Shown: piece after piece, positions 44,900-54,637 of the stretch
How positions within the stretch are numbered: the stretch's first letter is position 1
Layout of the letters: each line of letters begins with the position of its first letter
NCBI RefSeq assembly: GCF_041102775.1
Contig: NZ_JBGCUO010000001.1
Location: 1 to 64,000 of the forward strand
Length of the DNA stretch: 64,000 nt
DNA from: Alcanivorax sp. REN37
GTDB lineage: Bacteria; Pseudomonadota; Gammaproteobacteria; Pseudomonadales; Alcanivoracaceae
Direction of reading: 5' to 3'
Made by a program: the position numbers and the translations under genes
Notes under the pieces: model-generated
The model's database searches: none
Told to the model about the DNA's origin: nothing
Seen by the model: the letters and a program-made list of their open reading frames with translations, nothing else

Positions 44900-46717
44900 T
44901 TACAGCGCGCAGATCCCCACGCCACAACCTTCCAACAACACCACCTGGGGCTGGGACACGCCGGCAATGGTCAAGCCAGCCGCCACCAGGTTCACTCCCA
45001 ACGCCTGCAGCAACGGCTGCACCACGCTGTTCACAATTCCTTCCACCAGACCGCCGACCACATTGCTCAGCAGCGGCACCAGCAGCAGCTTCACCGGCGA
45101 GAGCAACGCCGACAGCAGCCCGAGCGGATCGAGCCCAAGCACTTTCACTTTCACGTCGAGATCCAGACTGCCCAGCAACGCCGCCACCCCCAGCTCCAGC
45201 TGGTCAGGCAGATCGCACACGATGCCAGCATTGGTGGTGCTGCAACCGGGCGGCAGCATGTGGTTCACCTGCCCGGTTTCCAGGTCATAGCCGTTGATCC
45301 ACATTTCACGGCCACTGCCCTGTTGCTGCGGCACCGGGCCCAGCTTGACGTCCACATCGACGCCCAGCAGTGGGCCCAGCACCGCCACCCCGACATCCAC
45401 CATCGCGGTCAAATCCAACAGACGGCGCGACGACTGGAAACCGAGCCGTACTTCGTTGCTATTGCCGCGCGCACACTCAGCACTGGTGAAGCTGGCGCTG
45501 GCGTTGGCCACTTCCACCATCAGCGGCAACGCGATATCCAGCCGCACCCCTTGGATCAATCCCAAGTTGAGCACCTTGGCCGACAGGTTAGTGGTGACTT
45601 TGAGGGCGATGTCGCCGCCGCGCGTCTGCCCTAGCCAGCTGCCGTTGGCGTCCTGCCGCGCCGGTGCGGTGACCTGGGTCGACGGGCGGTCGAGGTCCAA
45701 CTCCACTTCCAGTGCCTTGAGGTCGATCTCCACCAATCCCAGCCCGCCCAGCAGGCTATTGAGCGGACCGGTGACGGCATTCAGGCCGTCCAAGCTCAAG
45801 TGCACTTTCTTATTCAGGGATTTACCGACATCCATGATGATGCCGCTCACCAACTGCAACGCCGGAATGCGCGCACCGGGCACTCGGTTGCCGGCGCCCA
45901 CCACATCGATCAGGTCGCGCAAACGGATGTTGGTATCGATATTCGCGCCACGGAGCACTTCATCGATCAGCGGCGCCAGACCGGAATTCGCCACCGACTC
46001 CACCGACCGCAGCGCCTGCAACACCGTGCTGGCCAGCATCTCCGAACCGAGGATGGTGTCCAGTGCCTCACCCGCCAAGGGCAGCGAGGTGAGCAGCGCG
46101 TCCACATCAACGATCACCCGCTGCAAGGCATCCAGATCCAACAGCTCCAGCCGCAGCGGCGTCGGTACACCGAGGATGTCGCTCCATACCAGCGACAACA
46201 GCTGTGATTGGCTGGTGTCCAGCGTCAGCGTGCGTGCATCAGAGGAGAACGACGCCAGCACTTCCTTGCGGGCGGTGGCGGCCGCCGACAGCTCCGGAAA
46301 CACAAACATCAACAGCCCGGTATAGGGCTGCTTAAGGGTGACGGTGACAGCATTGCTCTGGGCGAAATGGCCCACCGGCTCGATGTGATGTTGGCCACCG
46401 GTGGAGCTCACCAAGGTGCGCATGGCGGTGGTTTGCATGCCAGCCAGATCCTGATCACCGAAGCGGCTCGCCAGCAGCTGCTGAGCACTGGCGCTCAACG
46501 CCAGCGGGGTGTCGTCGGCGAGCGAGCCACCGCAGGCCTTGGCGTCATTGGCCAGCTCAGTGGCCAAGGCGTTGGCCATCGATTGCATCATGCGTTGCTG
46601 GCGGTAGAGGCCGCTGCCGTCCACCACCAACGCCGCAAACATGACGATGACCAGCAGCATGATCGTCCATACCACTGCCGACCCCTGCTGGTGTGTACGT
46701 GTATGCAGTGTTGGCAT
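44900..46717 (-). CDS. TadG-like pilus assembly protein (copy 2, proximal)
   Basis: A 605-residue paralogue of the following gene: N-terminus QQGSAVVWTIMLLVIVMFAALVVDGSGLYRQQRMMQSMANALATE and C-terminus LLEGCGVGICAL. Its central part has the same leucine-rich layout, including LDLDALQRVIVDVDALLTSLP and GVPTPLRLE. A 145-bp gap (44755-44899) separates the copies and holds no gene. It follows a DUF3613-like gene by 27 bp. Roles of the two copies are not separable from sequence. Confidence 0.75.
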   Translation of the reverse strand: MPTLHTRTHQQGSAVVWTIMLLVIVMFAALVVDGSGLYRQQRMMQSMANALATELANDAKACGGSLADDTPLALSASAQQLLASRFGDQDLAGMQTTAMRTLVSSTGGQHHIEPVGHFAQSNAVTVTLKQPYTGLLMFVFPELSAAATARKEVLASFSSDARTLTLDTSQSQLLSLVWSDILGVPTPLRLELLDLDALQRVIVDVDALLTSLPLAGEALDTILGSEMLASTVLQALRSVESVANSGLAPLIDEVLRGANIDTNIRLRDLIDVVGAGNRVPGARIPALQLVSGIIMDVGKSLNKKVHLSLDGLNAVTGPLNSLLGGLGLVEIDLKALEVELDLDRPSTQVTAPARQDANGSWLGQTRGGDIALKVTTNLSAKVLNLGLIQGVRLDIALPLMVEVANASASFTSAECARGNSNEVRLGFQSSRRLLDLTAMVDVGVAVLGPLLGVDVDVKLGPVPQQQGSGREMWINGYDLETGQVNHMLPPGCSTTNAGIVCDLPDQLELGVAALLGSLDLDVKVKVLGLDPLGLLSALLSPVKLLLVPLLSNVVGGLVEGIVNSVVQPLLQALGVNLVAAGLTIAGVSQPQVVLLEGCGVGICAL

Positions 46718-46744
46718 GGCGGTGATCCTCCCGCTGGCGTCGCC

Positions 46745-47023
46745 TTATTTGGTGTTTCGGGTGGAGTTGGCTTTTTCCTGCAGGCTATCCGGTACCGCCG
46801 TCGAGAAGGTATTGGCGATGCGGCGCTGGCTGTCCACATACAGCGAGGCCGGCAGTTCGCTTTCGGTGGGAGCCGGCATGCTGCGCTGTTGCTCCAGCAG
46901 CCAATCGGTGACGGTCTCGCGCTTCGGCGCGATCACACTGCCGGACAGACCGGACTCAAATTGCTGGCCGAGGGCGGCGGCGGAAAAGCCGAGCAGGACA
47001 ACGGCCGGGGTCAGCTTCAACAT
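46745..47023 (-). CDS. Small exported protein of the Tad locus (DUF3613-like)
   Basis: A 92-residue protein with a signal peptide (MLKLTPAVVLLGFSAAALG) and a short charged body containing VTDWLLEQQRS and LPASLYVDSQRRIANTFS. Such small proteins are found next to tadD in Flp/Tad loci of proteobacteria. ATG at 47023 has GAGG at a proper distance; the ATG at 47029 overlaps the tadD stop but has its Shine-Dalgarno too close. Function not known. Confidence 0.65.
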   Translation of the reverse strand: MLKLTPAVVLLGFSAAALGQQFESGLSGSVIAPKRETVTDWLLEQQRSMPAPTESELPASLYVDSQRRIANTFSTAVPDSLQEKANSTRNTK

Positions 47024-47025
47024 GG

Positions 47026-47703
47026 TCATTTCCTCATTTGTGCCGCGAGTTCGCGGGCGTGGACCAGCTCACTCTCAGAGAACGCAAAGCGGGCCTGGAA
47101 GTCGGTCAGACCAGCACCGTCATGAGCCAAGATGTAGGCCACTGCCAAGTTCTGGCGCGCCGGACCACGGCCGTTCTGCAGTTCCAGTGCGGTGCGCAGG
47201 TGGCGCTGGGCATTGCCGTAATCACCCACCAGCAGCAGCGCGTAACCGTAGTCGTTACGCACGTTGGCAGACGCCGGCAGCCGCTTGCTGGCATTTTCCA
47301 GATTCGCCAAGGCGCTGCGTACGTTGCCTTGCTTGAGCGCCAACACGCCAAGACCGTGGTAGGCCTCCGGGCTGTCGCACTTGGTGATCAAGGCGCCGAA
47401 GATGTCCACCGCGTCGCTGTAATCGCGGGTCTGCGCCAGCAACTGGCCGTAGCGATGCCAATATTCTGGGTTGCGCTGCGGCGTGCGCTGCAGCTGTGCC
47501 AGAGCAGCGTAGTAGCGGTCGCTGGCGGTCAGGGTATCGACCATTTCCAGGTCGACCCGCTCTTCCGGTGCTGGCTTGGCTGCACAGTTCACAGAGTCGA
47601 GCACGCGCTGACCAAGGGAGCTGTTGTCATCGGCCGGGCGCTGTGCGCAACCGCTCACCGCCATCAGGGTCAGGGCAAGGACTGCCGTGGTTTTCCAGTT
47701 CAT
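47026..47703 (-). CDS. tadD: Tad pilus lipoprotein TadD (TPR protein)
   Basis: A 225-residue lipoprotein: signal MNWKTTAVLALTLMAVSGC with a lipobox cysteine, followed by TPR repeats (PEYWHRYGQLLAQTRDYSDAV; PEAYHGLGVLALKQGNVRSAL; ANVRNDYGYALLLVGDYGNAQ in outline). TadD is the outer-membrane pilotin-like component. ATG at 47703 is chosen because it gives the signal peptide; the upstream extension to 47748 overlaps tadC. Confidence 0.88.
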   Translation of the reverse strand: MNWKTTAVLALTLMAVSGCAQRPADDNSSLGQRVLDSVNCAAKPAPEERVDLEMVDTLTASDRYYAALAQLQRTPQRNPEYWHRYGQLLAQTRDYSDAVDIFGALITKCDSPEAYHGLGVLALKQGNVRSALANLENASKRLPASANVRNDYGYALLLVGDYGNAQRHLRTALELQNGRGPARQNLAVAYILAHDGAGLTDFQARFAFSESELVHARELAAQMRK

Positions 47704-47725
47704 GTGTGTGATCTCCCGCCGAACG

Positions 47726-48589
47726 TTAACGCGACAACGCCTGGACAATGTTGATACCCGCCGGCCCGCCGATGATCAGGAATAGCGCCGGCATCATCAG
47801 CGCCATCATCACCACCGTCATCTTGGCCCCCAGTTTGTTCACTTGTTCCTTCACCCGGCTGCGCTCCATGTCGTGCGCTTCCTGGATCATTTGCTCGATG
47901 CTTTCGGTAATGCCGCCGCCCAATGCCCCGGCTTGTTTCAGCAGTCGGGTGAGGTTGTGCAACATGGGGATGTCACGCCCCTGGTTGATGTCCTCCAGCG
48001 CCGCCCCTCGGTCAGCCCCGGAATCCATCAGACGGTTGAACCGCTCCAGCCGAAATACCAGCGTCGGAATCAACGGCCGTGCCTGCAGCGCCGCGATGCG
48101 AAACGCACGCTCAATCGACAGGCCCGCTTCCAGCAACATCTTCATCACCTGCGCCAGCTCGATGGCTTCCAGGTTCTGCTGGAAACAGGACTGTTTGGCG
48201 ACCCCGCGGACATAGCGACGGCTGCCAATGAAGAACAGCGCCCCCGCCATCAGCGCCGCCAAGCCGCCCCAGATCAGCGCTGCCGCCAGCACCGCGAACA
48301 CCGGCACCAGCCAGCAAACAATAAAGTAGGTGTTCTGGATCTGTTCCGAGCTGCGCCCGGTGGCGCTCAGCGCAGTGCTCATCTCACGATAGTCGTCCTG
48401 CACAAATCCAAGCGACGTCAGCCGTGATGACACGCCCGCCAGCGCCAGACTGCGCTGCGGATCATCGCCAGCTTGCAGACCGGACAGACGGCGCAGCACC
48501 TGGCGCCGGTTACCCCAGCGGCGGCTCTGCACCAGCGCCAGCCACACCGCTGCCAGCGCCAACAGTACTGCCATCCATGCACTAGCCAC
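47726..48589 (-). CDS. tadC: Inner-membrane platform protein TadC
   Basis: A 287-residue type II secretion F-domain (GspF-like) protein, with hydrophobic segments at both ends (MAVLLALAAVWLALV; KMTVVMMALMMPALFLIIGGPAGINI in part) and the F-domain motif with EAGLSIERAFRIAA and GGGITESIEQMIQEA. It forms the pilus assembly platform with TadB. Starts with GTG and overlaps the tadB stop by 8 bp. Confidence 0.92.
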   Translation of the reverse strand: MASAWMAVLLALAAVWLALVQSRRWGNRRQVLRRLSGLQAGDDPQRSLALAGVSSRLTSLGFVQDDYREMSTALSATGRSSEQIQNTYFIVCWLVPVFAVLAAALIWGGLAALMAGALFFIGSRRYVRGVAKQSCFQQNLEAIELAQVMKMLLEAGLSIERAFRIAALQARPLIPTLVFRLERFNRLMDSGADRGAALEDINQGRDIPMLHNLTRLLKQAGALGGGITESIEQMIQEAHDMERSRVKEQVNKLGAKMTVVMMALMMPALFLIIGGPAGINIVQALSR

Positions 48590-49505
48590 GTCCCACCCCC
48601 TGCACCATGCGGAAGATCACCACCACCGCCAACGCAATCAGCGCCAGGGAAATACCCAGCAGCATGTGGCCAGTGGAGGTGTGCAGCAGCACGTCACGAA
48701 ACGATTTGTTCAGCGCCACCATCGCTACCCCCAGACCCGGCGGCATAATCGCAAACGCCGCGGCGGTGAAACGCGTCTCGGCGGTCGCCGCCATAAACTC
48801 GCGGCGCAGCTCCTGCTGGGCGCGCAGCGAGCGCGATACTTCCTTCAGCACTGCCCGCACCGAGCTACCGAAGCGCGACGAGGTGCGCAGCGCCACCGCC
48901 ACAAAAACCAGCGGCGGCACGTCATAAATTTCGGCAAATTCGTCCATCAAATGGGTGTAATCGCGGCCAGAATCCACTGCGCTGCGCAACCGGAACGTGA
49001 CCCGCTCAAACACCGGCGGCGCTTCACGAAACGCATCCACCAGCGAATTTTCCAGCGACCGCCCCGCATCGATACCGCGGATGGTTTCGTCGATGATGGT
49101 CGGCAAAGATTCAAAAATGGTGCGGCGACGTTTTTCGTAACGCACTTTCCACAGCAGAGCGCCAAGTGCCAGTGCCAGCACCGGCACCAACACCGCCATC
49201 ACCCAGCCGAACAGCGCGCCAACAAACAGCGTTGAGGTGGCTACCACCATCATCAGCGTCGCCAGGCGCGTGTAGGTGAGGTTCATACCGGCTTTGTAGA
49301 GCAACCGGTCGAAGCGGCCCATGGCAATGCCTTGGCCGTTGTCCACCAGCCCGGTCTGCTCATGGCTCGCCGTCAACCGGTTGTTCACCACATCCTTCAT
49401 CTGCGCCCGGCGGCGTAACACCGACCACGTCAGCTGCAGCAGCAACAGGATGACCGCCGCAATCGCCAGGTTGCGGGCCGCGGCGAGCATGAATTCAGCG
49501 TTCAT
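48582..49505 (-). CDS. tadB: Inner-membrane platform protein TadB
   Basis: A 307-residue F-domain protein, partner of TadC. Hydrophobic N-terminus (NLAIAAVILLLLQLTW), a central pair of segments (LMMVVATSTLFVGALFGWVMAVLVP), the F-domain with GIDAGRSLENSLVDAFREAPP, and C-terminal segments. Its start overlaps tadA by 11 bp. Confidence 0.92.
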   Translation of the reverse strand: MNAEFMLAAARNLAIAAVILLLLQLTWSVLRRRAQMKDVVNNRLTASHEQTGLVDNGQGIAMGRFDRLLYKAGMNLTYTRLATLMMVVATSTLFVGALFGWVMAVLVPVLALALGALLWKVRYEKRRRTIFESLPTIIDETIRGIDAGRSLENSLVDAFREAPPVFERVTFRLRSAVDSGRDYTHLMDEFAEIYDVPPLVFVAVALRTSSRFGSSVRAVLKEVSRSLRAQQELRREFMAATAETRFTAAAFAIMPPGLGVAMVALNKSFRDVLLHTSTGHMLLGISLALIALAVVVIFRMVQGVGRG

Positions 49506-50661
49506 GCTGGCTCCGGTACAGGTAGATCATGTGGTACGGATCGTCTTCAGTGGGTTGCAACTGCACCACTTCGCTGACAATCCGCTTGCCATTGGGCAAC
49601 CGCACCAATTGGATAATCACGTCCAGGGCCGAGGTAATCAGGCGCGCGATGGCTTGCTCACTGGCCTCGTAACCACTCACCGCCAGCAGCGTCTCAATCC
49701 GCACCAGCGCATCACGGGTGCCGTTGGCGTGCAGCGTACTCATGGAGCCTTCGTGGCCGGTGTTCATGGCCTGCAGCAGCTCGATGATTTCGGAAGAGCG
49801 CACCTCACCAACGATGATGCGGTCCGGCCGCATCCGCAGCGCGTTCACCACCAGCTCGCGGGCGCTGATGCGGCCCTTGCCTTCGGTGTTGGCCGGCCGC
49901 GTTTCCAGCCGCACCACGTGCGGGTGGTTCAGCACCAGTTCCGCAGAGTCCTCAATGGTGAGGATGCGGTCGGTTTTCGGAATGTACTGGCTGATCAGGT
50001 TCAGCATGGTGGTTTTACCGGTACCGGTACCGCCACTGACGATCATGTTCTTGCGCGATTGCACCGCGCTGATCAGCACACTGAGGCATTCCTCAGTCAT
50101 GGCGCCGGAGCGAATCAGGTCTTCCGCCATCAAGTGGTGGCGGTTGAACTTCCGGATCGAAATGGACGGGCCGTCCAGCGCCAGCGGCGGGATGATAGCG
50201 TTCACCCGCGAGCCATCCGGCAAGCGCGCATCCACCATCGGCGAAGCTTCATCGAGCCGGCGACCCAGCGGCGCCAAGATGCGGCGGATGATGCGCAGCA
50301 CGTGATCGTTGTCGATGAAGCGCACCGAGGATTTCTGCAGCACACCACTGACTTCCACGAACACGTTGTCCGGGCCGTTGACCAGGATGTCGTTGATGCG
50401 GCCATCGCGTAGCAGCACTTCCAGCGGTCCGAAGCCCATCACTTCGTCCACCATGTCGCGCACCAGCTGGGTGATGTCTTGGCTGGACAGCGGAATACGG
50501 TGCTCGCTCAGGTACTGGTGCACCGCGCGGCTGACCGCTTCTTCCACCCGCTGGCGGTTGCTGCGTGCCACTTCGATGCCGTCTTCATCAAGCTTGTCGA
50601 CCACCCGCCGGTGCGTCTGCGCCTTCAGCAGCTGGTACTCGTCGTCGATACGCCCCGCCAC
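49495..50661 (-). CDS. tadA: Pilus assembly ATPase TadA/CpaF
   Basis: A 388-residue secretion ATPase powering Flp pilus assembly. Walker A GGTGTGKTTMLNLISQ is at about residues 213-228, the Asp box ILTIEDSAEL and Walker B (RPDRIIVGEVRSSE), and the His box with TGHEGSMSTLHANG are intact. GTG start at 50661. It lies 41 bp after the TadZ gene. Confidence 0.95.
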   Translation of the reverse strand: MAGRIDDEYQLLKAQTHRRVVDKLDEDGIEVARSNRQRVEEAVSRAVHQYLSEHRIPLSSQDITQLVRDMVDEVMGFGPLEVLLRDGRINDILVNGPDNVFVEVSGVLQKSSVRFIDNDHVLRIIRRILAPLGRRLDEASPMVDARLPDGSRVNAIIPPLALDGPSISIRKFNRHHLMAEDLIRSGAMTEECLSVLISAVQSRKNMIVSGGTGTGKTTMLNLISQYIPKTDRILTIEDSAELVLNHPHVVRLETRPANTEGKGRISARELVVNALRMRPDRIIVGEVRSSEIIELLQAMNTGHEGSMSTLHANGTRDALVRIETLLAVSGYEASEQAIARLITSALDVIIQLVRLPNGKRIVSEVVQLQPTEDDPYHMIYLYRSQHER

Positions 50662-50702
50662 ACCCTCTCCTTATCGCGCTGTACGCGTCCCCACGCCGCT
50701 GT

Positions 50703-51875
50703 TCAGCCGAACAGCGCGCGCTTTTTCTTTTCCAGGTTGTGCCCCTGCCCCAGCAGCCGTTGGGCAAGCTGGTTCATGGCTTTGTTGTAACCACTGCGCG
50801 GCATGGTTTCGGCGAACGGCACACCCATGTTGATGGCCTCCAGGCGCCCCTTCCATTCCAGCGGCAGCGTGGCGGCGACCCCGGCCCCGACGTTCTCCGC
50901 CACTTCCGAAACGCTTGGCGGCAGCGACGCTTCGTAGCCATCCAGCGCCACCAAGATTTGGCACTGACTAGGCAGGAACGCGCGCCAGTTGGCCACTTCC
51001 TCACGCACCGCGCGCAGCTGGCCGACTTCCTGGTTGGCTACCACGATCAGTTCCGCCACATGCACGCCGATGGACTGAATCCAGTCCGCTTGGCGCACGT
51101 TGCCCACGTTCAGCACGATGCGATCAAACATCGACATCAAGCGGGTCAAGGCGATGAACAGATCCGCACCCCGGTCACCGAGGAATTCTTGGTCGCCGCC
51201 GCCGGCCAGCACCCGCAGGCCCGGACGGTATTCATCGAGCGCGGTCTGGATCAGGTTTTCATCCAGCGTGTCCGGGCTGGTCAGCAGCTGGCTGAGATCG
51301 AAACTGTTGTGGGTCTCTAGGTGGAACACTTGGTCACCGGTGCTGTACACATCCACCGCCAGCACTTTGGCGGACGCGTTCTGCGCCGCCATCGCCACCG
51401 CCAGGTTCTGGGCAAAGAACTGGGTGTCCATGCGCGCACCCACCGACGCCACCAGCGTCAGGTTGCGCAGCCGTGATTCCATCTGGTCGCGCCACGCGCT
51501 GGAACGCAGCAATTGGTGCTGGCGCAGACGATCGCGCAGCTCTTGGCCATCAGCACCGACCACTACGCAATCGCGGGCACCGGCGCGCATGCACGCCAGC
51601 GTCAGCTCCTGATCGGACACTCGGCACAACGCCACGATGGTCACCCACGGGCGTGCATTGCTGAGCGCGGTGATCACTGCCAGCGCTTGGCTGGCACTGC
51701 GATCGGACAACTCCACCAGCGCCACCTTGGCGCCGGTGGCTTCGAGCAGGCGAATCACCCGCCCCAAATCTTGGCTGCTGACCTTTTCGTAGCGCGCCGT
51801 CCCTTGCAGCGCCGCGTCGAGCCAGGCTTCGGTGCCAGCGTCGTCGATCACGGCGAGCATGTTTTCGTCCACCAT
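50703..51875 (-). CDS. tadZ: Pilus localisation ATPase TadZ/CpaE
   Basis: A 390-residue MinD/ParA-like protein with an N-terminal receiver-like domain (to about residue 125; ALVELSDRSASQALAVITAL) and a C-terminal ATPase-like domain. The P-loop is not canonical (VASVGARMDTQFFAQNLAVAMA at about 135-156), lacking the usual GKGG lysines, so ATP hydrolysis may be weak, as known for some TadZ proteins. It directs the machinery to a site in the cell. Confidence 0.88.
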   Translation of the reverse strand: MVDENMLAVIDDAGTEAWLDAALQGTARYEKVSSQDLGRVIRLLEATGAKVALVELSDRSASQALAVITALSNARPWVTIVALCRVSDQELTLACMRAGARDCVVVGADGQELRDRLRQHQLLRSSAWRDQMESRLRNLTLVASVGARMDTQFFAQNLAVAMAAQNASAKVLAVDVYSTGDQVFHLETHNSFDLSQLLTSPDTLDENLIQTALDEYRPGLRVLAGGGDQEFLGDRGADLFIALTRLMSMFDRIVLNVGNVRQADWIQSIGVHVAELIVVANQEVGQLRAVREEVANWRAFLPSQCQILVALDGYEASLPPSVSEVAENVGAGVAATLPLEWKGRLEAINMGVPFAETMPRSGYNKAMNQLAQRLLGQGHNLEKKKRALFG

Positions 51876-51889
51876 GCAGCGTCTCCTAC

Positions 51890-53065
51890 TTACCAGCTCA
51901 GGCCGTGGCGCACCGGCTGCGATCCGCGCCGGGTCTCGGTCATCATGTCCAGCCAGCCGGTGCTGGTCTCGTGGTATCCCGCGCCCGGCAGCGTGCCCGG
52001 GGGCATGCTGGAGGCCTTCGGCGATACGATGTGCGGCGTAACCACCATCACCAGCTCTTTGTCCTGCCGCTCAATGCGGGTGGAGCGGAAGAACGCGCCC
52101 AAAATCGGCAGGTTGCCGAGGCCCGGCAGGCGATCGCTGTTATTGACGGTATTGCGGCTGACCAAGCCACTAATGATGAAGGTCTCACCCGGCGCCAACG
52201 CCACTGTGGTTTCGGTGCGACGCACTCGCAGGCCCGGTACCGACACGCCACCGGTGCTGACGGCGGCGGAGTAATCCAGCTCGGACACTTCCGGCGCCAC
52301 CCGCAGAATGATCTGGTCGCCACTGACCACAGTCGGGGTCAGCGCCAAGCCAATACCAAAGCTCTTGTATTCGATCTGAATGGAATCACTGCCTGAGCCA
52401 CCACGGGACGGGACCGGGAATTCACCACCGGACAGGAAGGTCGCAGTCTGGCCGCTCAACGCGGTCAGCGACGGCTCAGCCAGGGTGTACGCAAAACCAC
52501 CGCTTTCCAGTGCGTTGATGACCAAGTTGGAATTCTTGCCAACGCGGAACAGGTTGAAGCCTTCGGCGCCGCCGGACGGTGCTTTGATGCCAACTTCGGT
52601 GCCGTTAAACATGTGCGAGTACTCGAAGCCGAGTGCGTTCAGCTCGGTACGCGACACTTCCAAAATGCGGATATCGGTCTGCACCTGAGTGCCGAACGGC
52701 AGCCGCTCGCCGGCGGTGGCCGCCACTACCACGGTGGTGCGCTGCGGTTCACTGATGCCGTTGATCCACACCGACAGGATCGAGGTGCCTTCCGCTTTAG
52801 CGGTCAGCAGCAGCTCGGAGCTGGTGGACACCGACACCCCGGTCACGCCCGGTTCCGACGTGGCGACTCGAGTGATCTTGCCAGGGAACATCAGCACCTG
52901 CTGCTCGCCGGGCGACATGCGGGTGACACTGTCCATCGGGTTCTGGGCCAGCGCTGCGGACGGCATCAGCCATGCCAGCAGGGCGAACAGCATCGTCAAC
53001 ATCCAACGACGCGCCGGTGCAGCGGTATGACGACATGCGTGCGTCATGCGTTGATCAATGTACAT
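51890..53065 (-). CDS. rcpA: Outer-membrane secretin RcpA/CpaC
   Basis: A 391-residue secretin through which the Flp pilus leaves the cell. Signal region (MLTMLFALLAWLMPSAALA), a BON/N-domain with GVTGVSVSTSSELLLTAKAEG, and the secretin domain (EPSLTALSGQTATFLSGGEFPVP in part; VRVRRTETTVALAPGETFIISGLVS in outline). Start at 53065 is chosen because GAGGAG lies 5-6 nt upstream; a longer frame to 53254 runs into rcpC and is rejected. It overlaps rcpC by 11 bp. RcpB is not seen. Confidence 0.92.
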   Translation of the reverse strand: MYIDQRMTHACRHTAAPARRWMLTMLFALLAWLMPSAALAQNPMDSVTRMSPGEQQVLMFPGKITRVATSEPGVTGVSVSTSSELLLTAKAEGTSILSVWINGISEPQRTTVVVAATAGERLPFGTQVQTDIRILEVSRTELNALGFEYSHMFNGTEVGIKAPSGGAEGFNLFRVGKNSNLVINALESGGFAYTLAEPSLTALSGQTATFLSGGEFPVPSRGGSGSDSIQIEYKSFGIGLALTPTVVSGDQIILRVAPEVSELDYSAAVSTGGVSVPGLRVRRTETTVALAPGETFIISGLVSRNTVNNSDRLPGLGNLPILGAFFRSTRIERQDKELVMVVTPHIVSPKASSMPPGTLPGAGYHETSTGWLDMMTETRRGSQPVRHGLSW

Positions 53066-53963
53066 ACGTGCTCCTCGAGCTGGATCCCTCAAACACTTCG
53101 ACCCGATCACCGCGCGGTGCCGCCGGACGGGCCGGAGCGCGCTGCTTTTTCGGGAACAGATCTTCAAATCGTGCCAGTGCGGCGGCGGCATCAGCGGACG
53201 ACGGCTTGCCATCGGCGGTGGCCGTTTCCGTTTCATCGCCGTCGCGGTGTTCACGGCCCTGACCGGCCAGCGCCAAGCGCAGTGCGCCGTTGGCCTCGGC
53301 CAGCATCAACCGCGACAGGTCTTCACGGGGTACCGCCAGCACTGCCGTGGCGTTACGGCCACGCTGCTGCTCCTGCTGGCGCTCATCTTCGGTGGAGGGC
53401 TCTTCCATGCGGCCGTGCACGGCCAGCACTTCAATGCTGGACAGCACCACCATGGCGGTCGGCTGACGGTCGTCGTCACCGCCATTGCGGAAGTGGGCAA
53501 GGATGTCGACCAGATCGCCGGCTTTCAGGAAGCCGCCGACGGCACTGACGTTGTCGATGGCGATCGCCACCGCGCGGTAGCCGGCCGGCACCACCTGCGC
53601 CAGCTTGTTAGCCGGTTGCAGGTGAGAGCGCGCCAGAATCTCGCCTTCGCGGACGTTGCGGCGCAGCACAGTGCCCACCACGCTTTGATCGGACGGCAGC
53701 GCTTCTACCAGCGGTACCGATACACCGACCTTGCGGAAATCGTTCTCACTGATCTGGGCACCAATACCCAGCTCGCGGGTGGCCACCCAGTAGGAGTGCT
53801 TGAGGGCGTCCTCGATCTGCTGTTCGGTCACTTGCATGACGATGCCCGGCGCGGCTTGGTTCGGTGCCGGCGCAGGCTCCCGTGCCAGGCCCATGATGGC
53901 CAGCACAACAGCGATGGCGCTGAGCAGCAGCGCCGGAAGCATGTAAAGCCAACGAGCCCCCAT
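53055..53963 (-). CDS. rcpC: Flp pilus assembly protein RcpC/CpaB
   Basis: A 302-residue periplasmic/inner-membrane protein with an N-terminal membrane segment (MLPALLLSAIAVVLAIMGLA) and a SAF domain (VPVAEALP-like; GTVLRRNVREGEILARSHLQ and VPAGYRAVAIAIDNVSAVGG). These help the secretin. GGAGAAG precedes the ATG at a good distance. The C-terminal third is charged and repetitive. Confidence 0.9.
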   Translation of the reverse strand: MGARWLYMLPALLLSAIAVVLAIMGLAREPAPAPNQAAPGIVMQVTEQQIEDALKHSYWVATRELGIGAQISENDFRKVGVSVPLVEALPSDQSVVGTVLRRNVREGEILARSHLQPANKLAQVVPAGYRAVAIAIDNVSAVGGFLKAGDLVDILAHFRNGGDDDRQPTAMVVLSSIEVLAVHGRMEEPSTEDERQQEQQRGRNATAVLAVPREDLSRLMLAEANGALRLALAGQGREHRDGDETETATADGKPSSADAAAALARFEDLFPKKQRAPARPAAPRGDRVEVFEGSSSRSTYVH

Positions 53964-54064
53964 GACTTCTCCTTGGGTGTGGCAGTCAAAGTACTGTGCA
54001 CCTGCCGCCCCCTGGGGAGGCTCTGCGGTGCGTTAACAATGCGTCAGGTAAAAACGGGCAGGGG

Positions 54065-54580
54065 TCAGATCGATACCGTTGCCGCAGCGCTCAAGCACCC
54101 CGGCATGGGCGGAAAACCGCCAAAGAATCCCAGCTGCCGCGGGCCTTCCTGCACCGCCATGGCCCCGGGCACCCCCTCGCAACCGCCGGTTTCCAATTCC
54201 ACTTTCAGGGCACAGCGGATCAATTCACCGTGTGGCGCGCAAGCTGGAGTGGCGATGCCGCCGAGGAACTCCGGCAGATGCCCCACTGCCGGCGCACCGC
54301 CGGGACCCGCAGCGCCGGTCATGGCCAAGTTGGCCAGCGCCACGGCGCCATCCACTGGCGTGGAGTGATCGGTCGACCGCTCCACCCACAGCGCCGCCGC
54401 AGAAGCACGGTCTACGGCGATCTGCATCCTGACTTGCCAGGAAAACAGCACACCGTAGACCGCCGCGGCGTAGACCAGACCGATGATCAGGGGAAACAAA
54501 ATGAGGAATTCGAGCACAACCACGCCACGCTGCTGCCCAGCATTGGGCGGCACTGCTTTGTGTTGGTGTTTGATCGCCAT
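54065..54580 (-). CDS. tadE: Pseudopilin TadE
   Basis: A 171-residue pseudopilin with a prepilin-like N-terminus: QQRGVVVLEFLILFPLIIG, with glutamate at +5 and phenylalanine at +6 after the cleavage glycine. The rest is a periplasmic domain with four cysteines. ATG at 54580 is preferred (GGGGAG upstream) to a longer start at 54625. The gap of 57 bp to flp holds nothing else. Processing would need a TadV peptidase, which is not in this window. Confidence 0.85.
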   Translation of the reverse strand: MAIKHQHKAVPPNAGQQRGVVVLEFLILFPLIIGLVYAAAVYGVLFSWQVRMQIAVDRASAAALWVERSTDHSTPVDGAVALANLAMTGAAGPGGAPAVGHLPEFLGGIATPACAPHGELIRCALKVELETGGCEGVPGAMAVQEGPRQLGFFGGFPPMPGCLSAAATVSI

Positions 54581-54637
54581 GATGACTCCCCCGAAATACA
54601 TGGCGCCGGTCTGCGCCGGCGCCATGACAGTCTGTTC

